64,000 nt of DNA, taken from Flavobacteriales bacterium. GTDB lineage: Bacteria; Bacteroidota; Bacteroidia; Flavobacteriales; BACL11. The translations under genes and the position numbers were made by a program. Position 1 is the first letter of the stretch, and every line of letters begins with the position of its first letter. A model generated the notes under the pieces. The model had not been told where the DNA came from and did no database searches. It saw only the letters and a list, made by a program, of their open reading frames with translations. The stretch lies in contig JAOHSR010000003.1 of NCBI GenBank assembly GCA_028122735.1, positions 1-64,000 of the forward strand, read 5' to 3'. Below, one piece after another: positions 42,627 to 51,781 of this stretch.

Positions 42627-44101
42627 ACCCTTTAAAAAAGTTAGCTAGCCAAACCGCTATTTACGGTTTAAGTAGTGTCGTTGGTAGATTGCTTAATTAC
42701 CTTCTTGTTCCACTTTATACAAGATATTTTTTGCCCGAAGAATATGGTGTGGTAACAGAGCTATATGCATATGTTGCGTTTTTAGTTATCATTTTGACTT
42801 ATGGAATAGAGACGGCTTTTTTTAGGTTTTCACAAAAAGAAAAAAATAATCGTATTGTATATAGCACCTCATTAATTTCTTTACTTTTTTCCTCATTACT
42901 TTTTATAATACTAATGTTTGTGTTTAGTGAAAACATTTCATCAAGTATTGGTTACCCAAATAATCAAGAGTATATAAAATGGTTTGCTCTAATAATAGGT
43001 CTTGACGCTATATCATCTATATCTTTTGCTAAGCTTAGAGCTTTGAACAAAGCAACTAGATTTGCTTTGATTAGATTGGTAAATATTTTTGTAAATATTG
43101 GTTTAAACCTATTTTTTATTATTTACTGTCCCTACGCAATTGAAAATAATTTACAGTCTTTAAATTTTGTTAACTCTGTATACTCTCCTTCTGTTGGTGT
43201 TGGCTATATCTTTATCGCTAATTTATTTGCTTCTGTAATAACAATCTTAATGCTTTTACCCGAAATGATAAACTCTGTATGGGTTTTTGAAAAAAAATTA
43301 TGGAACAAAATGATGATTTACGCATCCCCTTTGTTAATTGCGGGATTAGCAGGAATGACTAATGAAACTATTGATAGAATATTACTTAAATATTTATTAC
43401 CAGAATCATCTAATATTTCTCGAGAGATAGGTCTTTATGGAGCTTTTTATAAGCTTTCTATAATTATGATCTTATTTATTCAAACATTTAGATTTGCCGC
43501 TGAACCCTTCTATTTTTCTCAAGAAAGAGAGCATAACTCAAGGAAAATTTATGCTGATGTTATGAAATACTTTATAATTGTTACGTCATTTATTTTCCTT
43601 ATTGTCACAACTTTTTATGATTTTTTTATAAACTTTCTTGGCTCAAAATATCATGACGAAAGAGGATTTTTAGTAGTTTCAATACTACTTTTTGCAAACT
43701 TTTTTTTAGGAATTTATTATAATTTATCCATCTGGTATAAGCTTACTGAAAAAACAAAATACGGAGCATATATTGCAATTTTTGGCGCATCAATAACAAT
43801 TATTTTAAACTTCTTACTAATACCTGTTTTCGGATTTGTTGGTTCTGCATTAGCCACTTTAGCCTGCTACTTTTCTATGGTAATGATTTCATTTTATTTT
43901 TCTAATAAGCACTTTCCTATTGCTTATAATTATTACAGAATACTTATGTATTTTTTCTTAATGATATTTATTTATCTTATAATTTATTATACTAATTTTA
44001 GCCTAATATTAGACGTGTCTTTTTTAGTTGGATATTGTATTTTAGTTTATGCTTTAGAAAAGCCAAAAATGATAGAAAATAAAACACCTAAACTTTTTTA
44101 A
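42623..44101 (+). CDS. polysaccharide/lipid-linked oligosaccharide flippase (MOP superfamily)
   Basis: 492 residues with about 14 transmembrane helices, beginning NPLKKLASQTAIYGLSSVVGRLLN, typical of Wzx-like exporters (shown in part as TAIYGLSSVVGRLLNYLLVP). It moves lipid-linked glycans across the inner membrane for surface polysaccharide. Start is TTG at 42623, overlapping the previous TGA (ATTGA), which implies coupling. The next gene makes nucleotide sugars, supporting an envelope-glycan role. Confidence 0.88.
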   Translation: MNPLKKLASQTAIYGLSSVVGRLLNYLLVPLYTRYFLPEEYGVVTELYAYVAFLVIILTYGIETAFFRFSQKEKNNRIVYSTSLISLLFSSLLFIILMFVFSENISSSIGYPNNQEYIKWFALIIGLDAISSISFAKLRALNKATRFALIRLVNIFVNIGLNLFFIIYCPYAIENNLQSLNFVNSVYSPSVGVGYIFIANLFASVITILMLLPEMINSVWVFEKKLWNKMMIYASPLLIAGLAGMTNETIDRILLKYLLPESSNISREIGLYGAFYKLSIIMILFIQTFRFAAEPFYFSQEREHNSRKIYADVMKYFIIVTSFIFLIVTTFYDFFINFLGSKYHDERGFLVVSILLFANFFLGIYYNLSIWYKLTEKTKYGAYIAIFGASITIILNFLLIPVFGFVGSALATLACYFSMVMISFYFSNKHFPIAYNYYRILMYFFLMIFIYLIIYYTNFSLILDVSFLVGYCILVYALEKPKMIENKTPKLF

Positions 44102-44112
44102 CTAATAAAATT

Positions 44113-45120
44113 ATGAACATAATTATACCAATGGCCGGCAGAGGTTCTAGACTACGACCACACACACTAACAACTCCAAAACCTTTGATTTCCTTTGCAG
44201 GAAAAACAATTGTTGAACGTCTTGTTCAAGACATTGTTAAGGTTTGTGATGAAACAATTGACGAAATAGCTTTTATCATTGGTGATTTTGGCCCGGATGT
44301 AGAAAAAGATTTAATTAATATAGCGTTTAATCTAAATGCAAAGGGCGTTATAGTACACCAAGAAGAGCCACTTGGCACAGCACACGCTATTTTGTGTGCA
44401 AAACAATCCTTAAGAGGCAATGTAGTTGTTGCTTTTGCAGACACCTTATTTAAGGCGGATTTTAAATTAAATAAAAATAATGATGGGATAATATGGGTTA
44501 ATAAGATTGAAGATCCTTCGGCGTTTGGAGTTGTAAAAATTAATTCAGATAACCATATTACTGATTTTGTTGAAAAGCCTACTGAATTTGTTTCTGATTT
44601 AGCAATTATCGGAATATATTATTTTAATAATGGTGAAAACCTTATGAACGAACTCCAATTTTTAATCGACAATAACATTAAAGATAAAGGAGAATATCAG
44701 CTAACAAATGCTCTTGAAAATATGAAAAAGAAAGGAAAAATATTTTCTATTGGTACTGTTGATGAATGGTTAGATTGTGGAAATAAAGACGCTACAGTTT
44801 ATACAAGTCAACGTATACTAGAGCACAATAAAAAATCAAGTATAGTTGATAAAAAGAGTGAGCTTATTAATTCTGAAATTATTCAGCCATGCTATATTGC
44901 AGCCGGAACTTTAGTAAAAAATTCTAAAATTGGCCCTCATGTATCAATTGGCTCAAATTCAAACATTGAAGATAGTGAGATTTCAAACTCAATTATTCAA
45001 AACCAATCTAATATAAAGAATGCTAAGTTAAAGAACTCTATGATTGGTAATCACACCTTTTTTGATGGGCATAAAATAGATCAAGAAATTAGTATCGGTG
45101 ATTTTTGTGAAATTAAATAG
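44113..45120 (+). CDS. sugar-1-phosphate nucleotidyltransferase
   Basis: 335 residues. It makes an NDP-sugar from a sugar 1-phosphate and NTP. The N-terminal nucleotide loop MAGRGSRLRPHTLTTPKPL (7-25), FADTLFKAD and VEKPTEF are family motifs. A left-handed beta-helix (about 255-335; PHVSIGSNSNIEDSEISNSI) ends the protein. Glucose-1-phosphate thymidylyl- and mannose-1-phosphate guanylyl-transferases are both possible; the base and sugar cannot be read with confidence. Confidence 0.88.
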   Translation: MNIIIPMAGRGSRLRPHTLTTPKPLISFAGKTIVERLVQDIVKVCDETIDEIAFIIGDFGPDVEKDLINIAFNLNAKGVIVHQEEPLGTAHAILCAKQSLRGNVVVAFADTLFKADFKLNKNNDGIIWVNKIEDPSAFGVVKINSDNHITDFVEKPTEFVSDLAIIGIYYFNNGENLMNELQFLIDNNIKDKGEYQLTNALENMKKKGKIFSIGTVDEWLDCGNKDATVYTSQRILEHNKKSSIVDKKSELINSEIIQPCYIAAGTLVKNSKIGPHVSIGSNSNIEDSEISNSIIQNQSNIKNAKLKNSMIGNHTFFDGHKIDQEISIGDFCEIK

Positions 45121-46869
45121 ATGTTAAAAAAAAGTATAATACTATTTTTTGTTTTTGTTCATTTAACAACCTATGGACAGTGGAAAAGTCATTATCCTGA
45201 AAATAAAAAAAATAAGAAAACAGTATTATCAAAAGAAAAAAAACAGGATAATAACATTCACTTCAATAATCTTTTTTTTAATGGTATAAAACAAAAATCA
45301 TTAGAAAACTATGATGTAGCAATTGATTTATTTCAGAAATGCATAGAGATTAAGCCCGATAAAATCGAGCCTTACTATCAAATTTCTTTAATAAAAAAGG
45401 GCTTAAATAATTTTAGTGATGCAAAGTTATACTCTTCAAAAACACTTGAGCTTAAAACCACTAATTTATGGCATCAAAGAAATCATGCAGAAATTTTATT
45501 TCTTAATCAAGATTTTGATAATGCTGCTAATCAATACTCTGAGATAGTAAAAAGAGAACCTAAAAATGAGTTTAATTATTACAAGCTAGCTGACACATAT
45601 ATCTATAATCAAAAATATTTAAAAGCTATTTCAGTATATGATGATTTAGAAAAAAAGAAGGGCATTGATAAGATGATTTCTATGCAAAAACATAAATTAT
45701 ATCTTCAGCTTAAAGATTTTAATAAAGCAACAAAATGCTTAGAAGTCCTGTCAAATAGTTTTCCTAACGATCTTGAGGTTTTACAAATTCTTGCAGAGGC
45801 TTATTTACTAACTAATGATAAAGAAAAAGCAATTATTGTTTTTAAATCAATTTCAGAAAAAGACCCAAAAAACGGTCAGGTTCATTTAACGCTTGCAAAT
45901 TTTTATAGAGATAATGGGGATCTTGATAAATCTTTTTCAGAACTTAAATTAGCTTTTAGATCTGATAAAATTTCTATTGAAACCAAATTAGCAATTCTCT
46001 CATCATACCTTCCCATCATTAACACCAATGACACAATAAAAAATCAAGCTTTTGAGTTATCAGAAATTCTTAAAAAATCTGATTTTAATAATTCAGGAAT
46101 GCATGCGATCTTTGGTGATCTATATTATGCTACGGGTAATAAAATATTAGCTAAAAAAAACTATAAAAAATCATTGTCAATCGCTCAAAATTTACAAGCC
46201 GTATGGACACAAGTTTTATTTTTAGAGGTAGAGGATGCTAATTACGACTCACTTTTATTATATAGTAAAAATGCTCTTTCTTATTTCCCTAGCGAGCCAC
46301 TATATTATTATTTTTATGGTGTATCGTGTTCGTTTTTTAAACAATTTGATAAATCAAAAGAGGCTTTAGAATCTGGTATTGGATTTGTTTTTGATAATCC
46401 ATCCTTATATTCCGAGTTTCAATCATCATTAGCCGACACCTATCACTCTCTAGAATTGTTTTCAAAATCAGATTCTTTATACGAAAAAATACTGCAGCAA
46501 AACCCAAATAATATAATTGTTTTAAATAATTATAGTTATTATTTATCGTTAAGAAAACATAAGCTTGAAAGAGCAAAAGAAATGTCTAGAAGGTGTAATG
46601 ATTTAGAGCCAAATAATGGAACATATCAAGACACATATGCATGGATTTTGTATTGCCTGGATGATTATAAGTTGGCATTAGAATGGATTAAAAAATCAAT
46701 AAAAAACGGAAGCGATAAGAGCCCTGTTGTTCTTGAGCATTACGGAGATATTTTATTTAGACTTGGCTTTAAAGAAGAAGCTTTAGAAAAATGGCTTCTA
46801 TCAAAATCTCTTGGTTCAGAATCATTTATTTTAGAAAATAAAATTAAGAATGAAAAATTATTGGAATAA
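45121..46869 (+). CDS. exported TPR-repeat protein
   Basis: 582 residues with a signal peptide (about 1-20) and at least ten TPR units from about 55 to the end (for example FFNGIKQKSLENYDVAIDLF, YADALYYATGNK-like units, LEPNNGTYQDTYAWILYCL). A scaffold for protein-protein contact in the periplasm or outer membrane. The arrangement TPR, DUF4292 lipoprotein, EnvC-like protein recurs in flavobacteria, suggesting an envelope function. It overlaps the next gene by 20 bases. Confidence 0.85.
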   Translation: MLKKSIILFFVFVHLTTYGQWKSHYPENKKNKKTVLSKEKKQDNNIHFNNLFFNGIKQKSLENYDVAIDLFQKCIEIKPDKIEPYYQISLIKKGLNNFSDAKLYSSKTLELKTTNLWHQRNHAEILFLNQDFDNAANQYSEIVKREPKNEFNYYKLADTYIYNQKYLKAISVYDDLEKKKGIDKMISMQKHKLYLQLKDFNKATKCLEVLSNSFPNDLEVLQILAEAYLLTNDKEKAIIVFKSISEKDPKNGQVHLTLANFYRDNGDLDKSFSELKLAFRSDKISIETKLAILSSYLPIINTNDTIKNQAFELSEILKKSDFNNSGMHAIFGDLYYATGNKILAKKNYKKSLSIAQNLQAVWTQVLFLEVEDANYDSLLLYSKNALSYFPSEPLYYYFYGVSCSFFKQFDKSKEALESGIGFVFDNPSLYSEFQSSLADTYHSLELFSKSDSLYEKILQQNPNNIIVLNNYSYYLSLRKHKLERAKEMSRRCNDLEPNNGTYQDTYAWILYCLDDYKLALEWIKKSIKNGSDKSPVVLEHYGDILFRLGFKEEALEKWLLSKSLGSESFILENKIKNEKLLE

Positions 46870-47599
46870 GGCGTTAATCCTTTTTTTCTCTTTAATGGTT
46901 ATGTCTTGTAACATTAAAAAGGAGCTGACTGTTAATGATTATAGTACAATTAGCGTTGAAGATGTAATTACAAAAGTTAATTCTACCACTCCTTCATATA
47001 AATGGCTAAGCATAAGGGGAAAATTAAAAGTTAATACACAAGACGGGGGTGTTCCATTAGGATTTAACCTTAAAATTGCAAAGGACAGTTTGATATGGAT
47101 TTCAATAACTGCACCTATTATTGGCGAGGTAAATCGCCTAATGATTACTAGAGATACTGTTTATTCAATTAACAGAACAAACTCAAGCTGGTTTATTAAA
47201 AACGTATCAGTTTTTAAAGATGAATATAATATTAAATTATCTTTAAGTTTGATTGAAAGCATTATAACAAGCTCTATATCAATTTCTCAAAATAATTATT
47301 TAAGCACACAAGATCTTAACACGATTACTTTAGATAGTCAAAATGACTCATCAACCTATGTTATTAATTTAAATACTTATAGCATAGAATTATTTGTTAG
47401 AAAATTTTCTGCAAATGAAGAACTTACTGTTAAATATGTCGATTTTCAAATAATTGACAATTTCTTATACCCCAAAAAGCTAAATGTTAATACAGGAAGC
47501 GAGAAGCTTTCATTTGAACTAACTTTAAATAAGATTAAGGTTTTAGATATAGATAAAACACCATTTAAAATACCTAAAAACTATAATGAAAAAAAGTAG
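46850..47599 (+). CDS. DUF4292 lipoprotein
   Basis: 249-residue lipoprotein (lipobox MVMSC, Cys20) with the DUF4292 pattern: SIRGKLKVNTQDG, IWISITAPIIGEVNRLMIT, then a beta-rich fold like LolA/LolB. Such folds carry lipids or lipoproteins, so an outer-membrane biogenesis role is plausible but not shown. It overlaps the TPR gene by 20 bases and the EnvC-like gene by 14 bases. Confidence 0.83.
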   Translation: MKNYWNKALILFFSLMVMSCNIKKELTVNDYSTISVEDVITKVNSTTPSYKWLSIRGKLKVNTQDGGVPLGFNLKIAKDSLIWISITAPIIGEVNRLMITRDTVYSINRTNSSWFIKNVSVFKDEYNIKLSLSLIESIITSSISISQNNYLSTQDLNTITLDSQNDSSTYVINLNTYSIELFVRKFSANEELTVKYVDFQIIDNFLYPKKLNVNTGSEKLSFELTLNKIKVLDIDKTPFKIPKNYNEKK

Positions 47600-48833
47600 T
47601 TTTTTATTTAGTTTATTATTTATTTCTTATCTGTCTATTGGTCAGAACAAAGATGTTCTGAAGCAACAAAAAATTGTACTAGAAAAAGAAATTAATTACA
47701 CAACATCTTTACTGAATAAGACAAAGGAAAATAAAAAATCTTCACTTGTTTATATAGATTATCTTGATAAAAAGATATCTAGCCAAGAAAGATTATTGCA
47801 GCTATTAAATATTGAACAAAATCTACTAAAGAAGCAAATTTTTAAGTTAGAGAACAAAATACTTGAAAATGAAAAATCAATAAATAACTCTGAAAAAGAA
47901 ATTGTTGAATTAAAAAAAGAGTATGGTGAAATCATATATTCTTTACAAAGAAACAAAAACGAAAGGAACGATTTGATGTTTATTATTTCATCTGAAACGT
48001 TTAATCAAGCCTATAAAAGAATTCTTTTTCTTCGAGAGTACTCAAGAGCAAGGAAAGCACAAGCATTACAGATTGCTAAAAATCAAGATAGCTTAGCGAT
48101 TAACAAAGATCGGCTATTTTCCCAACAACAATTAATAAAATCGAAGAAGGAGCAGAACCAAGAACTTATTTCAAATAAAAAAAAGAGTTTAAATAAGGTT
48201 TTAATATCTAAAGATGAAAAAAAGATTGCCGTATCTAAGCTTAAAAAATCTGAGCAAATATTTTTACAGAAAATAAAAGATCAGCAAAAAAAATCAAGAA
48301 AACTTGAACAAAAAATCAAGAAAATAATTGAAGAGGAAATAAGGTTAGCTAGAGAAAAGATTAAACGAGACAAAGACAATAAAATCACTTTAACTCCTGA
48401 AGCCCAGCTCTTATCTGATAAATTTAGTGCTAATAAAGGTAAACTTCCATGGCCACTTGAGCAAGGCGTAATTATTCAGAAATATGGAAAACAAAAACAC
48501 AAAGTATTTGGAAATATTGAAACCTTTAATAACGGAATAAATATTGCAACAAATAAAAATGCAGTCATCCGTTCTGTTTTTGATGGTAAGATTTCTAGAA
48601 TATTTTTCATTAAAGGTGAGGGGAAGGCCGTTTTGATAAATCATGGAGAATTCTTTACTGTATACTCAGGTTTAGAAGAAGTTAAGGTTAAGCTTGGCGA
48701 TAATATTCTTTCTAAAGAAGAAATAGGAAAGGTTCTTACACGAGAAAATGATAATAGAACTGAATTGCATTTTGAAATCTGGCAGGGATACGACAAACAA
48801 GACCCTTCGTTATGGCTTTTTGAAGCTTTTTAA
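47586..48833 (+). CDS. EnvC-like murein hydrolase activator (degenerate LytM domain)
   Basis: 415 residues: signal peptide (about 1-19), two long coiled-coil segments (about 20-115 and 150-270), then a LytM/M23-type domain (about 285-415). The zinc ligands are replaced: NNGINIAT stands where active enzymes have H-x-G-x-D, and TELHFEIW lacks the first His of HLHFE. As in EnvC, this suggests a non-catalytic activator of cell-wall amidases in division. Last gene of the operon that begins at 41850. Confidence 0.87.
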   Translation: MKKSSFLFSLLFISYLSIGQNKDVLKQQKIVLEKEINYTTSLLNKTKENKKSSLVYIDYLDKKISSQERLLQLLNIEQNLLKKQIFKLENKILENEKSINNSEKEIVELKKEYGEIIYSLQRNKNERNDLMFIISSETFNQAYKRILFLREYSRARKAQALQIAKNQDSLAINKDRLFSQQQLIKSKKEQNQELISNKKKSLNKVLISKDEKKIAVSKLKKSEQIFLQKIKDQQKKSRKLEQKIKKIIEEEIRLAREKIKRDKDNKITLTPEAQLLSDKFSANKGKLPWPLEQGVIIQKYGKQKHKVFGNIETFNNGINIATNKNAVIRSVFDGKISRIFFIKGEGKAVLINHGEFFTVYSGLEEVKVKLGDNILSKEEIGKVLTRENDNRTELHFEIWQGYDKQDPSLWLFEAF

Positions 48834-48852
48834 AACAATTTAGCTACTTTTG
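48820..48852 (+). promoter_or_regulatory. tatA promoter
   Basis: TTG at 48820-48822 (in a TTTTTG run), 22-base spacer, then TACTTTTG at 48845-48852, a perfect TAnnTTTG, 24 bases before the tatA ATG. The -33 overlaps the end of the EnvC-like gene. Confidence 0.5.
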
Positions 48853-48876
48853 TTATAACATTAAACTGACTTACTT

Positions 48877-49053
48877 ATGAATACTGTTTTATTATTTACA
48901 ATGGGAGGAACAGAATGGCTATTAATTGCGCTTGTTGTGTTATTACTTTTTGGTGGAAAAAAAATTCCAGAATTAATGAAGGGCTTAGGTAAAGGAATAA
49001 ATGAATTTAAGAAAGGCAAAAATGAATCTGAAAATAAATCTGAAGAAAATTAA
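48877..49053 (+). CDS. tatA: TatA/E-family twin-arginine translocase subunit
   Basis: 58 residues. [20 protein letters not shown] is one N-terminal transmembrane helix (residues about 9-27) ending in the family FGG-KKIPE hinge. An amphipathic helix ([19 protein letters not shown]) and a charged tail follow. TatA forms the pore that exports folded proteins; tatC is not in the window. The stop lies 9 bases before gatA. Confidence 0.92.
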   Translation: MNTVLLFTMGGTEWLLIALVVLLLFGGKKIPELMKGLGKGINEFKKGKNESENKSEEN

Positions 49054-49062
49054 TTTTTAGAT

Positions 49063-50475
49063 TTGAAGCTATTTCGGTCATTTAAAAGCCTGCAAAATGA
49101 GCTGTATAGCTCTAATTTTAGTTGTGAGGAACTGGTTGATTTTTATCTAAAAAAAATTAATCAAAGTAAGAATAATTCTTTTGTTGAAACTTTTAATGAT
49201 TCTGCTTTATCTCAAGCACGAGCAATTGATCAAGAAATTTCTGTTAAAAAGCATAGAAAGCTTTCTGGATTGATTGTTGCAATTAAAGACAATATATGTT
49301 ATGAAGGTCATGGCGTCACTGCATCATCTTCAATATTAAAAGGTTTTAAATCTGTCTATAGTGCTACAGTTGTCAGACGTTTAATAGAGCATGGAGCTAT
49401 AATAATTGGTCGCTTAAATTGTGATGAATTTGCTATGGGAAGCTCTAATGAAAAATCTACTTACGGTCCCGTCAAGAATCCTATTGACCCAAATAAGGTT
49501 CCAGGTGGTTCCTCTGGCGGTTCTGCAGCTGCGGTTTCTGAAGGGCTTTGTTTAGTTTCTTTAGGAAGCGATACTGGCGGCTCTATTAGACAGCCTGCTG
49601 CTTTTTGCGGGGTTATAGGTTTAAAACCTACTTATTCACGTGTTTCTAGGTATGGGTTAATTGCCTATGCATCCTCTTTTGATCAAATCGGACCCATAGC
49701 TAATAATATTGAAGACATTGCATTAGTTTTAGAGGTGATTTCAGGAAAGGATAGAAATGACTCCACATCATCATCTTTAGATGTTCCTAATTACACTAAA
49801 TTAAACCCTAAAAGATCAAATAAAAAAATAGCTTATCTCTCAGAATGTATAAATCACACTGGACTCGACCCTGAGATTAGACAGAATTTTCTTTTGAAAA
49901 TTGATGAATTAAAGCATCAAGGCTTTGTAGTTGAGCCAATTTCGTTTCCACTTCTTGATTATTTAGTCGCTACTTATTATGTTTTATCTACTGCTGAAGC
50001 ATCCTCTAATCTTGCTAGATTTGACGGAATAAATTATGCCAATAGAGTTTCAAATGTTAAAGACTTAAACGAAGCTTACGTGTTTAGTAGAAATGCGGGA
50101 TTTGGCGAAGAAGTTAAGAGAAGAATTATGCTAGGTACATTTGTTTTAAGCTCAGGATATCATGATGCTTATTTTACAAAAGCACAAAAAATTAGAAGAA
50201 AAATACGAAATACGATTGAAGAAGTTTTTAAAACATATGATTACGTTTTAACACCAACAACCCCTCATGTCGCCTTTAATATTGGAGATGTCAATACAGA
50301 TCCAACCCAAATGTATTTAGAAGATATCTTTACTGTTTTGGCTAATCTTTCTGGAAATCCAGCTATTTCTATGCCAATTAATAATCATTCAACAGGATTA
50401 CCATATGGATTTCAAATTATGGGTAGAAATTTTGATGAAGAAGGGATTCTTTCATTTTCAAAGAATTATTTTTAA
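49063..50475 (+). CDS. gatA: glutamyl/aspartyl-tRNA amidotransferase subunit A
   Basis: 470 residues, the amidase subunit of GatCAB, which converts Glu-tRNA(Gln) or Asp-tRNA(Asn) to the amide form. The Ser-cisSer-Lys triad is clear: K75 (VAIKDN), S150 (PGGSSGGSAAA), S174 (DTGGSIRQPA). Start is TTG at 49063, 9 bases after tatA. Since asnS is present at 59730, the complex probably serves Gln-tRNA(Gln) here. gatB and gatC are not in the window. Confidence 0.95.
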   Translation: MKLFRSFKSLQNELYSSNFSCEELVDFYLKKINQSKNNSFVETFNDSALSQARAIDQEISVKKHRKLSGLIVAIKDNICYEGHGVTASSSILKGFKSVYSATVVRRLIEHGAIIIGRLNCDEFAMGSSNEKSTYGPVKNPIDPNKVPGGSSGGSAAAVSEGLCLVSLGSDTGGSIRQPAAFCGVIGLKPTYSRVSRYGLIAYASSFDQIGPIANNIEDIALVLEVISGKDRNDSTSSSLDVPNYTKLNPKRSNKKIAYLSECINHTGLDPEIRQNFLLKIDELKHQGFVVEPISFPLLDYLVATYYVLSTAEASSNLARFDGINYANRVSNVKDLNEAYVFSRNAGFGEEVKRRIMLGTFVLSSGYHDAYFTKAQKIRRKIRNTIEEVFKTYDYVLTPTTPHVAFNIGDVNTDPTQMYLEDIFTVLANLSGNPAISMPINNHSTGLPYGFQIMGRNFDEEGILSFSKNYF

Positions 50476-50547
50476 CACTTAAAATCTATTGTCAATAAGT
50501 CCTGAAACTGATTTTTATCTCAAAAAATAAAATGATAAATTGCACTA

Positions 50548-51774
50548 ATGAAAAATTATTTTAAAGTATTTATAATCTTATGTGTTTTTGTTTTTGCTAT
50601 TTATAGTCTTCTCAAAAAGAATCATGAAAGTATAGACGCTAACTACGTCGAAGAGACTAACGATCCTATATATAAATATGGGATTTTAGTCGATACATTT
50701 AATATTTCAGAAGAAAGAGTAAATGAAGGTCAAACTTTAGGTGAGATATTATATTTTAACCATATTGATCATCCACAAATTGCTGAAATTGTAAATAAAT
50801 CTAAAGGAATTTTTGATGTTAGAAGGGTTAATTCAGGTCAAAAATATACGCTTATCAACTCAAATGATTCTTTATCTAAATTGTGTTATTTTATTTATGA
50901 AGAAAACGCAACAGACTACATCGTTTTTGATTTTATTGATGGAATTAATATTTTTAAGGGTAAGAAAAAAGTTACAACAAAACTTAAGATTTCACAAGGA
51001 ATAATTAATTCATCACTTTCAGAGACTATTGATAAACTTGGGATTAGTCCAAGAGTGTCTATTAAATTATCAGAAATATATGCATGGACAATTGATTTTT
51101 TTAAGATACAAGAAGGTGATGCATTTAAAGTTTATTATGAAAACAATTATATTGATGGGGAATATATAGGAATTGGTAGAATATTAGCAGCAGAATTTAC
51201 TCATAAGAATCAAAAATTTTACTCTTTTTATTATAAAGAAAACGAAAATTATGGAGAATATTTTGATGAATCAGGACGAACTTTAAGAAAGGCTTTTCTA
51301 AAGGCTCCACTCGATTTTTATCGTATTAGTTCTCGATACAGTCGCAACAGAAAACATCCGGTTACTGGTCAGTGGAAGGGGCATTTTGGAACCGATTATG
51401 CAGCCCCTAAAGGAACTCCTATTATGACAACTGCAAATGGAACTATTGTCACTGCAAGCTTTACACGTAATAATGGAAACTATGTCAAGGTAAGACATAA
51501 TGGTACATATAGCACTCAGTATTTACACATGTCTAAGATAAAAAGGGGAATTAAAAAAGGTGTTTATGTTAAACAAGGAGATATCATAGGATATGTTGGA
51601 AGTACTGGATTAGCTACCGGACCACATGTTTGCTATAGATTCTGGAAGAATGGAAAACAAGTTGATCCATACAAACAAAAACTTCCTCCAGGAGATCCTA
51701 TCAGTAAGGATAATAAAAATGAATACATATTTGTTAAGGATAGCTTAATGAATATTCTTAATAGTAATATATAG
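50548..51774 (+). CDS. membrane-anchored M23-family peptidoglycan endopeptidase
   Basis: 408 residues: one N-terminal transmembrane helix (about 7-22), an OapA/LysM-like region (about 50-230) and an M23 domain (about 255-375). HFGTDYAAPKGT gives the first His and Asp, and YLHM a catalytic His. The closing motif is GPHVCYRFW, with Cys in place of the second His of HxH; a Cys ligand may still bind zinc. It is one of three M23-fold proteins in the window. No clear promoter in the 72 bases upstream. Confidence 0.86.
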   Translation: MKNYFKVFIILCVFVFAIYSLLKKNHESIDANYVEETNDPIYKYGILVDTFNISEERVNEGQTLGEILYFNHIDHPQIAEIVNKSKGIFDVRRVNSGQKYTLINSNDSLSKLCYFIYEENATDYIVFDFIDGINIFKGKKKVTTKLKISQGIINSSLSETIDKLGISPRVSIKLSEIYAWTIDFFKIQEGDAFKVYYENNYIDGEYIGIGRILAAEFTHKNQKFYSFYYKENENYGEYFDESGRTLRKAFLKAPLDFYRISSRYSRNRKHPVTGQWKGHFGTDYAAPKGTPIMTTANGTIVTASFTRNNGNYVKVRHNGTYSTQYLHMSKIKRGIKKGVYVKQGDIIGYVGSTGLATGPHVCYRFWKNGKQVDPYKQKLPPGDPISKDNKNEYIFVKDSLMNILNSNI

Positions 51775-51781
51775 TTGCTAT

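Noticed and set aside
50476-50547. Possible promoter before the 408-residue M23 gene
   Set aside because: Only TAAATTGC is present, a poor match to TAnnTTTG with no proper -33; not strong enough to list.
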